From CAVPEW01 sp963703565 (GTDB taxonomy: Bacteria > Actinomycetota > Acidimicrobiia > Acidimicrobiales > VFJN01): a DNA stretch of 64,000 bases. Where the stretch lies: contig CAVPEW010000047.1 in the NCBI GenBank assembly GCA_963703565.1, positions 9,154 through 73,153 on the forward strand, read 5' to 3'. Positions within the stretch are counted from its first letter, which is position 1. Each line of letters begins with the position of its first letter. The position numbers were made by a program, and so were the translations under genes. The notes under the pieces are model-generated. The model saw only the letters and a list, made by a program, of their open reading frames with translations, had not been told where the DNA came from and ran no database searches. Of this stretch, positions 43,422 to 55,000 are shown in pieces.

Positions 43422-45683
43422 TCATCCGCGGATGGCCTGCCACACCCGTTCGGGCGTGGCAGGCATGTCGATGTGGCGCACCCCGAGGTGGGCGACGGCG
43501 TCCACGACCGCCGACTGCACCGCCGGGGTCGACCCGATGGTCCCGGACTCGCCGATCCCCTTGGCCCCCAGCGGGTTCACTGGCGTCGGGGTCTCCATCG
43601 GCACCAGCTCGAAGGAGGGCACCGAACCGGCGGTCACCGCGGTGTAGTCGGCCAGGTTGGCCGTGTTCGGGTTGCCGGCCTCGTCGTAGACGATCTCTTC
43701 GAGCAACGCCTGCGCCGCGCCCTGGGCCAGCCCGCCGTGGCGCTGCCCGTCGGCGAGCAACGGGTTGAGGATGCGGCCCGCGTCGTCGACCGCGACCAGG
43801 CGCGCCAGCATCACGGCGCCGGTGTCTACGTCGACCTCGACCACGGCCACGTGCGCCCCGAACGGGTAGGTCGGCTGGGAGGCAGTGAAGTCGTGCTCGT
43901 CGACGAGCGGCTGGCCCGCCGCCTCGGCCGCGGCGGCCACCTCTGGCCACGACTTCGACACCGCGGGGGTGCCCGCGACGTGGAAACGCCCCTGCGCCGT
44001 GTCGAGGACCACGTCGTCGACGCCCGCCTCGAGCAGCTCGGCGGCCAGGGCCCTGGCCCGGTCGACCACGGCCTGGGCAGCGCCGAGGACCGCAGAACCA
44101 CCCAGCTGGAGCGAGCGCGAACCCATTGTCCCGTTGCCCCTCGCTACCGCGTCGGTGTCGCCGTGCACGACGGTGATGTCAGCCATCGGGATGCCGAGGC
44201 GGTCCGCTGCCAGCTGTGCGAAGGCGGTGTGCAGGCCCTGCCCGTGGGGCGAGGAGCCGGTGTAGACGACCGCAGTGCCGTCGGGAGCCACCGCCACCCG
44301 GGCGAACTCCGAGCCGGCGCTCGGCCCGGCGGTCACCTCCACGTAGCAGCTGACCCCGATGCCCAGCAGGCGTGTCTCGCCCGCCTCGCGCCGGCGACGC
44401 TGCTCTTCGCGCAACGCGTCGTAACCGGCCGCCGACAGGGCCAGGTCGAGGGCCCGCTCGTAGTCGCCGACGTCGTAGACCGCCCCGGTGGCGGTGGTCA
44501 CGGGGAAGGCCTCGGGCGCGATCAGGTTGGTGCGCCGGACCTCGGTGGGGTCCAGACCGCACTCCAGCGCGAAGAGGTCCATCGCCCGCTCGATGGCCGC
44601 GGTCGCCTCCGGGCGCCCGGCACCGCGGTAGGCCAGCGTCGGTGCCGTGTTGGTGACAACCGACTGGAAGTCGACGTGGACCTTGGCGATGTCGTAGGTG
44701 CCCGGAGCCATCTGACGGGTCATGAAGGGCAGCAGGGCCCCCACCATCGGGTACGCGCCCGCCTCCTGGATGATCGACAGGTGGTAGGCCAAGACGCGCC
44801 CGTCGCGCCGGCCGCCGATCGCCACCTGCTGGACCTGCCCACGACCGTGGCCCATGGCCAGGAGGTTCTCGCTGCGCGTCTCGGTCCAACGGACAGGGCG
44901 CTGCACGTGCCGGGCGAGCCAGCCCAAGATCAGCTCCTCGGGCGAGGCGCTGATCTTGGCGCCGAACCCACCGCCCACGTCGGGCGTGATCACCCTGACC
45001 TGGGCCCGGTCCAACCCGTACGCGCCTGCCAGCGCGTCTCGCACGCCGTGGGCGTGCTGGGACGCCGCCCAGTGCCAGAGCCGGCCCTCCACCCATGCCG
45101 CCGCGCCGGAACGGCCCTCGAGGGGCACTGCGGCCACCCGCGGGTTGACGACCCGCTGGCGCACGATCACCTCGCAATCCGCGAAGAAGTCCTCGGGCAG
45201 TGGCTCGACCCAGCCCAGAGCCACGTTGCCCACCTCGTAGAGGCGAGGCGCCGAGTCGTCCAGCGCCGCCTCGGGTGCCACCACGGCATCGAGCGGGTCG
45301 TAGTCGGCCCAGATCGCGTCGACCGCGTCGGCAGCCTCGGCGGCCGACTCCGCCACCACGGCGGCGATCGGCTCACCCACGAAGCGCACCACGTCACGGG
45401 CCAGCACCGGGCGCGACATCGACGCGTCGATCATCGGCACCACCGGAGCGATCGGCTCGAGGTCGATGTCGGCGGCGGTGACCACGGCGACGACGCCGGG
45501 CATCGCGCGGGCATCTTCGACCTCGACGTCGCCGAGGCGGGCGTGGGCGGCGGTGGACCGGGCGAACGCGACGTGCAGCGCTCCGGCGAGCTCTGGCACC
45601 CGCAGGTCGGCGACGTAGGTCCCCCCGACGGTGAGCAGCCGCGGATCCTCCGTCCGCACCACCCGGTTCCCCATCATGCTCAT
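43422..45683 (-). CDS. coxL: Form II CO-dehydrogenase-like large subunit
   Basis: This 753-residue molybdenum subunit of the xanthine-oxidase family starts MSMMGNRVVRTEDPRLLTVG. The active-site loop AYRGAGRPEATAAIERAMD (about residue 351) carries AYRGAGR, the form II signature, rather than AYRCSFR of proven CO dehydrogenases. Other Mo-pocket motifs are VGGGFGAKISASPEEL, GSSPHGQGLHTAFAQLAADRLG and AKGIGESGTIGSTPA with the catalytic Glu. Form II enzymes may oxidise CO weakly or act on other substrates. A TAGGGT box ends 7 bases before ATG 45683, giving the cluster its own promoter. Confidence 0.92.
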   Translation of the reverse strand: MSMMGNRVVRTEDPRLLTVGGTYVADLRVPELAGALHVAFARSTAAHARLGDVEVEDARAMPGVVAVVTAADIDLEPIAPVVPMIDASMSRPVLARDVVRFVGEPIAAVVAESAAEAADAVDAIWADYDPLDAVVAPEAALDDSAPRLYEVGNVALGWVEPLPEDFFADCEVIVRQRVVNPRVAAVPLEGRSGAAAWVEGRLWHWAASQHAHGVRDALAGAYGLDRAQVRVITPDVGGGFGAKISASPEELILGWLARHVQRPVRWTETRSENLLAMGHGRGQVQQVAIGGRRDGRVLAYHLSIIQEAGAYPMVGALLPFMTRQMAPGTYDIAKVHVDFQSVVTNTAPTLAYRGAGRPEATAAIERAMDLFALECGLDPTEVRRTNLIAPEAFPVTTATGAVYDVGDYERALDLALSAAGYDALREEQRRRREAGETRLLGIGVSCYVEVTAGPSAGSEFARVAVAPDGTAVVYTGSSPHGQGLHTAFAQLAADRLGIPMADITVVHGDTDAVARGNGTMGSRSLQLGGSAVLGAAQAVVDRARALAAELLEAGVDDVVLDTAQGRFHVAGTPAVSKSWPEVAAAAEAAGQPLVDEHDFTASQPTYPFGAHVAVVEVDVDTGAVMLARLVAVDDAGRILNPLLADGQRHGGLAQGAAQALLEEIVYDEAGNPNTANLADYTAVTAGSVPSFELVPMETPTPVNPLGAKGIGESGTIGSTPAVQSAVVDAVAHLGVRHIDMPATPERVWQAIRG

Positions 45684-45690
45684 CGCGGGG

Positions 45691-45696
45691 ACCCTA
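45691..45696 (-). promoter_or_regulatory. -10 box (TAGGGT) of the CODH-like operon
   Basis: On the minus strand TAGGGT ends 7 bases before the coxL ATG, inside the 28-bp gap after ftsB. Confidence 0.45.
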
Positions 45697-45711
45697 TCCG
45701 CGACGTCAGCG

Positions 45712-46151
45712 TTAGGCGCCCGGTCGCCCGGCCGTGCCCGGGGCGGCGGCAGCCCCGTTGTCGGCGGGGAGCAGCTCTCCGAAGGGGAAGAAGGCAGGCA
45801 GGTCGATCGAGGGCAGCGGCGGCGGAAGGACGGCGTAGGCCTCCTCGCCGGGACGAACCAGGTTGTACTCCTCACGGGCGAGGCGTTCGATCTCGGTGTC
45901 GCTACCCAGCTCGTCGATCCGGCCTCGCAGCACCTCGTTCTGCTCGCGCAGGACCGCCAGGCGCTCGCTCGCCTCGGCGGTCGAGGACCGCTGGTCCAGC
46001 CAGGTCCTGGTGGGCAGCAGCGCCACCAGCGAGGCCGCTACCACAGCGCCGCCACCGACGAAGACCCCGGCCCGGCGGGCCAGGCGCGCCCGGCGGCCCG
46101 GTTCGGGCCGCGGCGTCGACCTCGATGAACCCGGTCGTGCCACGGGAGGGC

Positions 46152-46155
<4 letters not shown>
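45712..46155 (-). CDS. FtsB/DivIC septum formation protein
   Basis: This 147-residue bitopic protein has an Arg-rich cytoplasmic start, one membrane helix (AGVFVGGGAVVAASLVALL), a coiled coil (SERLAVLREQNEVLRGRIDELG) and the conserved IERLAREEYNLVRPGEEAY motif of FtsB/DivIC. It acts in the FtsQLB divisome complex. Its GTG overlaps the enolase stop as GTGA, the usual actinobacterial eno-ftsB pairing. The next gene in many actinobacteria is DUF501, which here is displaced by the CODH-like operon. Confidence 0.93.
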
Positions 46156-47444
<1,289 letters not shown>

Positions 47445-47558
47445 GCGGACGCGGTCCTCCGGGCTCGCTGCCCCTGTGGCTGATGTGGTGGGTGGGGAAG
47501 ATGTTAGTCAGGTGGTTCGGCCACACCAGGGGCAAACAGGGCCGATCGGAGCGGCGAG

Positions 47559-47564
47559 TACCGT
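47559..47564 (+). promoter_or_regulatory. -10 box (TACCGT) of leaderless type
   Basis: TACCGT ends 7 bases before GTG 47572, arguing for that start over the in-frame GTG at 47563, which overlaps the box. Confidence 0.45.
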
Positions 47565-47571
47565 GGAACCC

Positions 47572-50119
47572 GTGCCGGTGCGGGTGGCGAACGCGGCGCT
47601 CGACGCGCTCTTCGAACACGCCGAGGCCTTCACGATCGAGGTGCGCACCGCCGACATGGACGGGGCCACCGCCGCCCTGGTCGCCACCCGCAGTGAGCTC
47701 GTGGCCCTCGCCGGCAGTGCGCGCGAAGCCGACAGCTCCACCAGGGCCGGCGGCCCGGGCGGCCTGGGCGGAGAACCGCCCGACCCCCTGGTGACCAGGG
47801 TGGTGATCGGACCCCGCGGACCGCTGCTGCGGGGCACCAACCTGCGACTGGGCGACGAGCTGATCGAGTCGATCCCCGACCGGGTGGTCCGGCACCTCGA
47901 AGCGGCGGGCGTCCTCGACGCGTTGGTCGACGTGCCCACCGAAGATCCGCTGGACCAGATCGACGCCACCCCGTCCGCGGTGGTGCTGAGGGTCTTCCCG
48001 GCTCCCGGCACCCCTGTACCCGGTGAGTGGCTGGACCTCGCCTCCGACTGGGTCCTCGGCGACCACCGACCGACCGACACGGTGCGGCTCCGGCTCCTGG
48101 GGGTGAGCTACTCGGTGGCGGTTGCCGACGCGGGGGCGCACCTGCACGAGGCCAACCGGGCCCGCGCCTGGTGCGATCTGGCGGCGGGGCGTCCAGACGA
48201 TCGGCTCCGCACGGCATCGCTCACCTTCGGGCGCGCCCCGCACCTGGCGCTCGCGGCAGGGGGACCGGGCTGCGACGACCACGCCTTGCTGGCCCGCTTC
48301 GACCTGCTGGCCGACGTGGCGCGGGACCTGGCATCCGGCATCGCCTACGCCTGCATGGATTTCGAGGACACGTTCGCAGCCATCGGGCTCGGGCTGGCCA
48401 ACGACGGCTGGCGGAGTCGGGGTGGCGCCAACCCCAACCTGGTGGCCGGAGCGCTGGGCGACGTTGCGGTGCCGGACGGCTTCGCCTTCCAGGTGCTGGG
48501 CAAGGGCCACCTGGCCCGCTTCGGCGATCCGGGTGATCCGCCGATCGGAGTCCCGCTGGCCGAGGGGCGGGTGGAGGTAGCGCTCGGCGATCCGGCGGAC
48601 TGGCTGGCCGGGGGCGATGCCCGAGCCGCCGCCCAGGCCGAGGCCATCGCAGTGCTGGCCCCCGCCCTCCTGGACGAGGCGGGTGCCGACGCCCTGGTGG
48701 CGCTACGACCTCCCGTCGACCACGGCGCCGGCCTCGAAGAGCCCGGCGCCGCGGTCGCGCTCGACCTGGACGAGATCGTGCTGGAGGCGTCTCCACACCC
48801 GCGCAGGGGTCGCAGGCTGACGCTGCTCGAGCTGGCCGCCTGGCTCGGCCACGAGCCCCACAGCGACGCCCCCGCCAGCGTCTCGCCCGTGCTGGCCACC
48901 TTCGGCCGCTGGCTCGCCGCCGGCCTGGGCCACGACGAGCGCCAGGAGCTGCAAGACGCGGGCAGTCGGCCTGGTCGGCACAGGCCCCGGAGGCGGCTCG
49001 GGTCGCGCCGCCCGAGCTACCGGGGGCGACCTGCAGAACGACGAGCACGACCGGGCCTGGGCGGTGGCGGACTGGCTGGCGCGGGTCCAGGCGCCCGCGT
49101 GGCTGCGTCTGGCCGGCATGGCCGAGGCGGCCGACCGGCTGGAGAGCCTCGGGCACCTCAGATCCGAGCTGGACCTCGTTCGGGCGGTCGAGACCACCGG
49201 CTCGGCTCTGATGATCGCCAGCAGGCGGATCGACCTGACGCTCGCCATCTCCTCGGCCGGGAGCAGCGAGCGTGCCGGTAGCTCGGTGGACATCGACGGC
49301 GCCGCGTGGTCTGCCTGGGAGCAGGCCGCCGAGGCCTCGGGCTGCGTGGCCGCCGCGGAGGCATCCTCGGTCGATCTGCCGTCCGAGCTGGCCTATGCGA
49401 CGGACCTGCGCGTCATCGAGTGCAGCCGCGACGCCCGTGCCCGCGACAACCTCGACGCGTCCCGGACCACGATCGGCCACGCGGCCTGGGTCACCGCCTT
49501 GCACGCCATGGCCGAGCAGGCCTGGGACCAGGGCTGGCGGGCCCTCGAGGCGACGGTAGACGGCGAAGCCCGACTCCCCTGGCGCGAGGCATGGCGACGA
49601 GCCGAGCGAGCCGCCGCGGAGTGGGCCGCCGTCGACCCCGCGCTGGCCGAGTCGATGCTGGACCGCGGCGCCGAAGCCGGGCGCGAGTCGCTCACGCGCG
49701 CCGCGCTCGGCGGTGCAGCCGGATCGACGGTCTCCGCCTGGGACCGGGCGCTCGACGCGGCGCGGGTTGGGCCGGGTGGAGACTCGGCCGGGCGGCTGTG
49801 GGGCCGCACCCTCGATCTCGCGATCGACGTGGTCGAGGTGGGCCCCTGGGAGGCGGGATCGGCGGCGGCACGGGCAGCGGTCGACGTCGCACTGAGCGGC
49901 GCCGGCGAAGCCGTCGGGCGCACCGTGGCGGTGTCGCTCGCCCGGGAGGCCTGCGTGGGGGCCGCTCGTGCCGTAGCGCTGAGAGCCGCGGCGACCGCGG
50001 CCGCCGAGGGGGGAGACGCCCAGGCCTGCCGGCGCGCCGCCATTGCCGCCCTGTCGTCCACCGCCGCGAGCCTGGGTCGGCGCGCCGTCTCCCAGCTCGA
50101 CTCGATGCTGGCGGACTGA
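47572..50119 (+). CDS. Large unknown protein, frame broken once near 48955
   Basis: I do not recognise this protein. The first frame runs to about 48955 (LATFGRWLAAGLGHDERQELQ) and the second continues AVGLVGTGPGGGSGRAARAT to 50119. Removing one A from CTGCAAG (expected CTGCAG, Leu-Gln) joins them into about 848 residues. The N-terminal third is alpha/beta (RVVIGPRGPLLRGTNLRLGD, DTVRLRLLGVSYSVAVADAG); the middle has YACMDFEDTFAAIGLGLAND; the last 400 residues are Ala-rich helices that look like solvent-exposed repeats. No signal peptide, membrane segment or catalytic motif is visible. It is the only sizeable plus-strand gene in the otherwise minus-strand eno-metG block. Confidence 0.68.
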
Positions 50120-50152
50120 GCCGCCCGGCGCCGCGTCAGGGGCGACGCGGCG

Positions 50153-51496
50153 TCAGGGGCCCGGCGTCGAGTCGAAGGCCTCGCGGGCCTGGTGGGCGGC
50201 CCTGCGCACCAGGTCCTCCGCATCGGCACCGCCGGCCGCCGCCGCCTCCACGGCGTCGAGCAACCGCCGCTCGAGCGATCCCGCCGCGATCCCGGCCCGG
50301 TCGAGCAGGTCACCCCACGCGACGCCCTGCGAGGCGGCCTTGCGACGGACCTTGTCGGCGAACAGCAGAGCCGGCAGGCTCGCCGGGATCCCCTCCATCA
50401 CGCTGGTCCGACCCTTCTCTGCCACCTTGCCGGCCTCCCAGCGGGCAGCGAGGTCCTGGGCAGGGGCGGAGTCCACCGTCGGCGCGAATACGTGCGGGTG
50501 ACGAGACACCAACTTGTCGTGGATGCCGGCCAGGACGTCGTCGAGGTCGAAAGCGCCACGCTCGGCGGCGATGACGGAGTGGATGGCCACCTGGAAGGCC
50601 AGGTCACCGAGCTCCTCGCACAGCTCGGCCTCACCCGCGCTCGACCCGGCGGAGACCGGGTCGAGCGGCGCGGCATCGAGCGCGTCGATGGCCTCGAGCA
50701 CCTCGTAGGTCTCCTCTATCAGGTGCCGGGTCAGGGATCGGTGGGTCTGGGCCCGGTCCCAGGGGCACCGCTCGCGCAGGACCTTGACCAGCTCGACGAG
50801 CTCTACGGCCCGGCGCCCCAGCTCGGAGCCGGTGGCCGGGATCCACACCGAGGTGAGGTGGTCGGCTTCGACGGATCGGTCGAGGTCCGCCCACGCGACC
50901 TCGGCCACCACCTCGTCGGGCAACCCCAGGTGGTGCAGGATCACGGCCCGATCCGGCTCGTGGACGGCGTAGGCGAGCTTCACGTCCGACAGCACCCGCC
51001 GGTTGTGGCAGTCCGCTACCAGCAGCGGGCCGCGCTCGGCCGCGGCGTGGGTGACGAAGCGGTGGCCGTCGACGAGGCGCACGCCCTTCTCGAAGGGATC
51101 GACGCCCAGGCGGTCCCAGGCCAACTCCACGAAGGAGGTCCCCGGGATGACATCGACCCGGACCGACCCGCTGTCGACGAGGCTCCCCACGGTCGACTCG
51201 AGCACCCAGGGCGACCCGGGCACCAGGTAGCAGACGCGTCCGTGGAGCCGGGCCGCCGTCACCAGGTCGGAGACGATGCCGTCGTAGACCTCGTCGAAGG
51301 TCGCCGCGGCGTCGTAGCGGTCGTCGAACGAGGCGCAGTCACCGGCCACGATCGCCGCTGGATGACGGGCCGTGCGCAAGTAGCGGTGAGGGATCTGCGC
51401 GACCGCGGCGAGGGTCGCGGGTGGCACCAGGTCGGGCCCGGCCGGGCCGAGGCCGGCCACGACCACGACCGGCAGCGCCGGACCGGAGGTGGTCAC
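50153..51496 (-). CDS. mazG: MazG nucleotide pyrophosphohydrolase with N-terminal methylase-like domain
   Basis: This 447-residue protein has two parts. Residues 1-225 resemble a tetrapyrrole-methylase (YabN-like) domain (VVVVAGLGPAGPDLVPPATL, CYLVPGSPWVLESTVGSLV). Residues about 240-360 are MazG: LRERCPWDRAQTHRSLTRHL, IEETYEVLEAID and ELCEELGDLAFQVAIHSVIA supply the metal-binding glutamates. It hydrolyses NTPs, possibly clearing damaged nucleotides. A second MazG half with LLFADKVRRKAASQGVAWGD ends the protein. GTG 51496 overlaps the upstream lipoprotein stop as GTGA. Confidence 0.93.
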   Translation of the reverse strand: MTTSGPALPVVVVAGLGPAGPDLVPPATLAAVAQIPHRYLRTARHPAAIVAGDCASFDDRYDAAATFDEVYDGIVSDLVTAARLHGRVCYLVPGSPWVLESTVGSLVDSGSVRVDVIPGTSFVELAWDRLGVDPFEKGVRLVDGHRFVTHAAAERGPLLVADCHNRRVLSDVKLAYAVHEPDRAVILHHLGLPDEVVAEVAWADLDRSVEADHLTSVWIPATGSELGRRAVELVELVKVLRERCPWDRAQTHRSLTRHLIEETYEVLEAIDALDAAPLDPVSAGSSAGEAELCEELGDLAFQVAIHSVIAAERGAFDLDDVLAGIHDKLVSRHPHVFAPTVDSAPAQDLAARWEAGKVAEKGRTSVMEGIPASLPALLFADKVRRKAASQGVAWGDLLDRAGIAAGSLERRLLDAVEAAAAGGADAEDLVRRAAHQAREAFDSTPGP

Positions 51497-52065
51497 GTCG
51501 GCGCGTCGACGGGCCCCCGGGGCGGGACGGCCTGGGCGCTGGTGCGGTCCCACGAGCCGAACCGGGGGTTGACCTCGATGTCGGCCCGGGCGAACGCGTC
51601 CTGGAGCCATGCCCCGTAGGCGTCCTCGCCGAGGGTCTCGCCCAGCTTCACCTGTCGGGCGACGTCGTCGAGGTAGCGGGCCGCGAACTCGTCGGAGAAC
51701 TCGTCGAGCACGCTGGTGCCGTTCGAGCCGGCATCGCCCAGCACGGATCGCGCCGCCCGGCGATCCTCGTCGGTCAACTCGAGGTCGCGCTCGTCGAAGG
51801 CGGCGTTGTTCAGGGCCCGGTAGACCCAGTCGTTGACCGCCACGGTGACGAAGCTGGCTTCGTAGCCGTCGGGCACCCGGGTCGAACGGGCCTGCATGCC
51901 CACGAAGGCCTCGTTACCGGCGAACTCGTCGAGGGAGTCGAGGAACTCGGCCTCGTCGACGGTGTCGTCCCCCACCCGAACTGCCGCAGTCGTGGAGTCG
52001 CCGCAGCCTGTTGCCACGAGGGCCCCCAGGGCGAGCAGGGTGATCGGGAGCAGCCGGCGACGCAC
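51493..52065 (-). CDS. SurA-like lipoprotein
   Basis: This 190-residue lipoprotein has signal RRRLLPITLLALGALVATGC with a lipobox before Cys21, followed by VRVGDDTVDEAEFLDSLDEF, the N-terminal signature of SurA/PrsA-like foldases (AxVNGxxIxxxEF). No parvulin catalytic domain follows. It may be a periplasmic chaperone remnant. It lies between mfd and mazG, a place where other actinobacteria also carry lipoproteins. A TAGCCT box overlapping the mfd stop codon ends 8 bases before its GTG. Confidence 0.85.
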   Translation of the reverse strand: MRRRLLPITLLALGALVATGCGDSTTAAVRVGDDTVDEAEFLDSLDEFAGNEAFVGMQARSTRVPDGYEASFVTVAVNDWVYRALNNAAFDERDLELTDEDRRAARSVLGDAGSNGTSVLDEFSDEFAARYLDDVARQVKLGETLGEDAYGAWLQDAFARADIEVNPRFGSWDRTSAQAVPPRGPVDAPT

Positions 52066-52073
52066 GATCTCGA

Positions 52074-52079
52074 AGGCTA
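52074..52079 (-). promoter_or_regulatory. -10 box (TAGCCT) overlapping the mfd stop
   Basis: On the minus strand TAGCCT includes the TAG stop codon of mfd and ends 8 bases before GTG 52065. Confidence 0.4.
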
Positions 52080-55000
52080 GAAGGCGGGAACCGGCCCCGA
52101 CGAAAGCGGGGGGCGGCTGGCGCCGCCGACCTCGGTGCCCGATCCGCCCGCGCCCTGGTCACCGTCGGAGCCCCCGGCCACCTCGGGGCGGCTCGCCTGC
52201 GGGAGGGCGTCGGGCTCCGGGGGCACGAGGGCAGCGAGCAACTCGACGAGCGCCGGTGCCGGACCCCCCGCCGGGCGCACCAGGGTCACCACCAACAGGC
52301 GGTCGGGCTCCTTGTGGACCGCCTTGGGCGCGAGGCGACTCAGGCGGAGCCGCTGGCTGGCGCGCAGGTCGAGCGGCGAGCACCGTGCGGTGTAGGTGCC
52401 GGGCCGGTCGCCTGCCACGACCGACACCTCCCGTATGCCCAACCGCGAGCACTCCGCTCGGAGCAGGCCCACCTCGAGCAGCGCCTGCGCGGGGGGTGGG
52501 ACAGGTCCGTACCGGTCCTCCCACTCGGCGCGGATGTCGGCCACCTCGCCGGGGGTGGTCACCGCGGCCAGGCGCCGGTAGGCCTCCAGGCGCAGGTCGC
52601 CGGCCGCTACGTAGTCGGCGGGTAGGTGGGCGTCGACGGGCAGGTCGAGCTTGATCTCGGCTGGCGCCCCGACCGGCTCGCCCTTGAGCTGGCTGATCGC
52701 CTCGGTGACCATCTGGCAGTACAGGTCGTAGCCGACCGCGGCGATGTGACCGGACTGGCCGGTGCCGAGCAGGTTGCCAGCACCCCGGATCTCGAGGTCG
52801 CGCATCGCGATGCGAAACCCCGAGCCCAGTTCGGTGGCCTCGCCGATGGTCTTCAGCCGCTCGTAGGCCTCGTCGCTCAACGACCGGTCGGGCGGGACCA
52901 GCAGGTACGCGTAGGCCCGCTGGCCGGACCGCCCGACCCGGCCGCGCAGCTGGTGCAGCTGCCCCAGGCCCAACAGATCGGCGCGATCGGCGACGAGGGT
53001 GTTCACGGTGGGCATGTCGATGCCGGACTCGATGATGGTGGTGCACACCAACACGTCGAACTCGCCCTGCCAGAACGCCAGCACGACCTGTTCGAGGGAG
53101 CCCTCGTCGAGCTGCCCGTGGGCCACCGCGACCCGTGCCTCGGGCACCAGCTCGCGGACGTGGGCCGCCACCTGCTCTATGTCCTGCACCCGATTGTGGA
53201 CGTAGAAGGCCTGGCCCTCGCGCAGCAGCTCGCGCCGGATGGCCTCCGCGACGGCCCGGTCGTCGTAGTCACCGACGTAGGTCAGGATCGGGCGGCGGTC
53301 GGCGGGGGCGGTGTGGAGCAGGGTGAGGTCACGGATGCCGGTGAGGCTCATCTCGAGCGTGCGCGGGATCGGCGTGGCCGTCAGGGTGAGCACGTCCACT
53401 CCGGTGCTCAGGGCCTTGACCTGCTCCTTGTGGGACACGCCGAAGCGCTGCTCCTCGTCGACCACCAGCAGCCCCAGGTCCTTGAAGGTGATGTCGTCGC
53501 TGAGCAGTCGGTGGGTGCCGATGACCACGTCGACCGATCCGTCGGCCAGACCGGCCACCACCGCGCGGGACTGGCCGGGGGTGAGGAACCTCGACAGCAC
53601 CTCCACGCGCACCGGATAGCCCGAGAAGCGGTCGGAGAAGGTGGCGTGATGCTGCTGGGCCAGCAGGGTGGTCGGCACCAGGACGCAGACCTGCTTGCCG
53701 TCCTGGACCGCCTTGAACGCGGCTCGCAGCGCGATCTCGGTCTTGCCGAAGCCGACGTCGCCGCACACGAGGCGGTCCATCGGGTGCTCGGACTCCATGT
53801 CCGCCTTCACCTCGGCGATCGCGGTCAGCTGATCAGGCGTCTCCTGGTAGCCGAACGCGTCCTCGACCTCTCGCTGCCAGGGGGTGTCGGGAGCGAAGGC
53901 GTGCCCTTCGGCGGCCAGGCGGGCCTGGTAGAGCACGACCAGCTCCTGGGCCACCTCGGCCACCGCCGCGTGGACGCGGGCCCGGGTGCGCGCCCAGCCG
54001 TCGCCGCCCAGGCGCGACAGCGTGGGCGTCTCGCCGACGCTGTAGCGCCGCACCGCGTCGATCTGGTCGGAGGGGACGTAGAGGCGGTCCTCCCCCCGAT
54101 ACTCGAGCAGCAGGTAGTCCCGCTCGGCGCCGCCGATGGCACGACGCACCATGCCCCCGTAGCGCGCCACGCCGTGCTGGTGGTGCACCACGTAGTCGCC
54201 GGGCTCGAGGTCGTCGACCGCGCGCTGGGCGCCGCGCCGAGCCGGGCGGGCCCGGCGGTGGGCGCGGCGGCGCCCGGTCAGCTCGTGCTCGGCCACGGTG
54301 GCCAGGCGAACCGATGGCAGCACGCAACCCCGCTCGAGGGAGGCGACCTCCACGTTGGCCTTCACCCCCTGGGCGGCCAGCGCTTCGCCCAGGCGGGCCG
54401 CGGACGCGTCGGTCGCCGCCGCCACACAGATCCGATAGCCGCTCGCGGCCAGCCCGGCGAGCTGGCGCACGACGCGATCGGGCTCACCGATCACAGGGTC
54501 GGGCGCGTGCGCGACCACGGTGGCCACGCCCGGACCCTCGGGGGCTGTCGTCATCGTCCACACGGGCGCCTCCGTGCGCGCCAGCAGCGAGTCGAACGCC
54601 ACGTGCAACGTGGGGAACGTCGCATCGTCTCCCACGCCCCAGGTGCGCGCCAGGGTGGAGGCGAGGTCCGCCTCCTCGGCACGCAGGTCGGCGGCGCGGT
54701 CACGCATGCGGCGAGGCTCGACGACGACCACCAGCGCTTCGGGCCCCACCAGGTCGACGAGCACCGATTCGTCGTCGCTCAGCCACGGCAGCCAGGACTC
54801 CATGCCATCGAAGGTGGCCCCCTCGGCGAGCCGCTCCCACTGCTCGCGACCCCACGGCTGGCTGGCCACGAGCGCCTCGGCACGGGCCCGAACCTCCGCG
54901 CTGGGCAGCAGCTCGCGGCACCCGAACAGCTCCACCTCCTCGACCGGGGCCGCCGAGCGCTGGTCGGCGACGGCGAACTCGCTGAGGCGGTCGACCTCGT

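Noticed and set aside
36119..45683. Mobile element carrying the CODH-like genes
   Set aside because: No integrase, transposase, tRNA target, flanking repeats or shift in base composition is visible at either edge.
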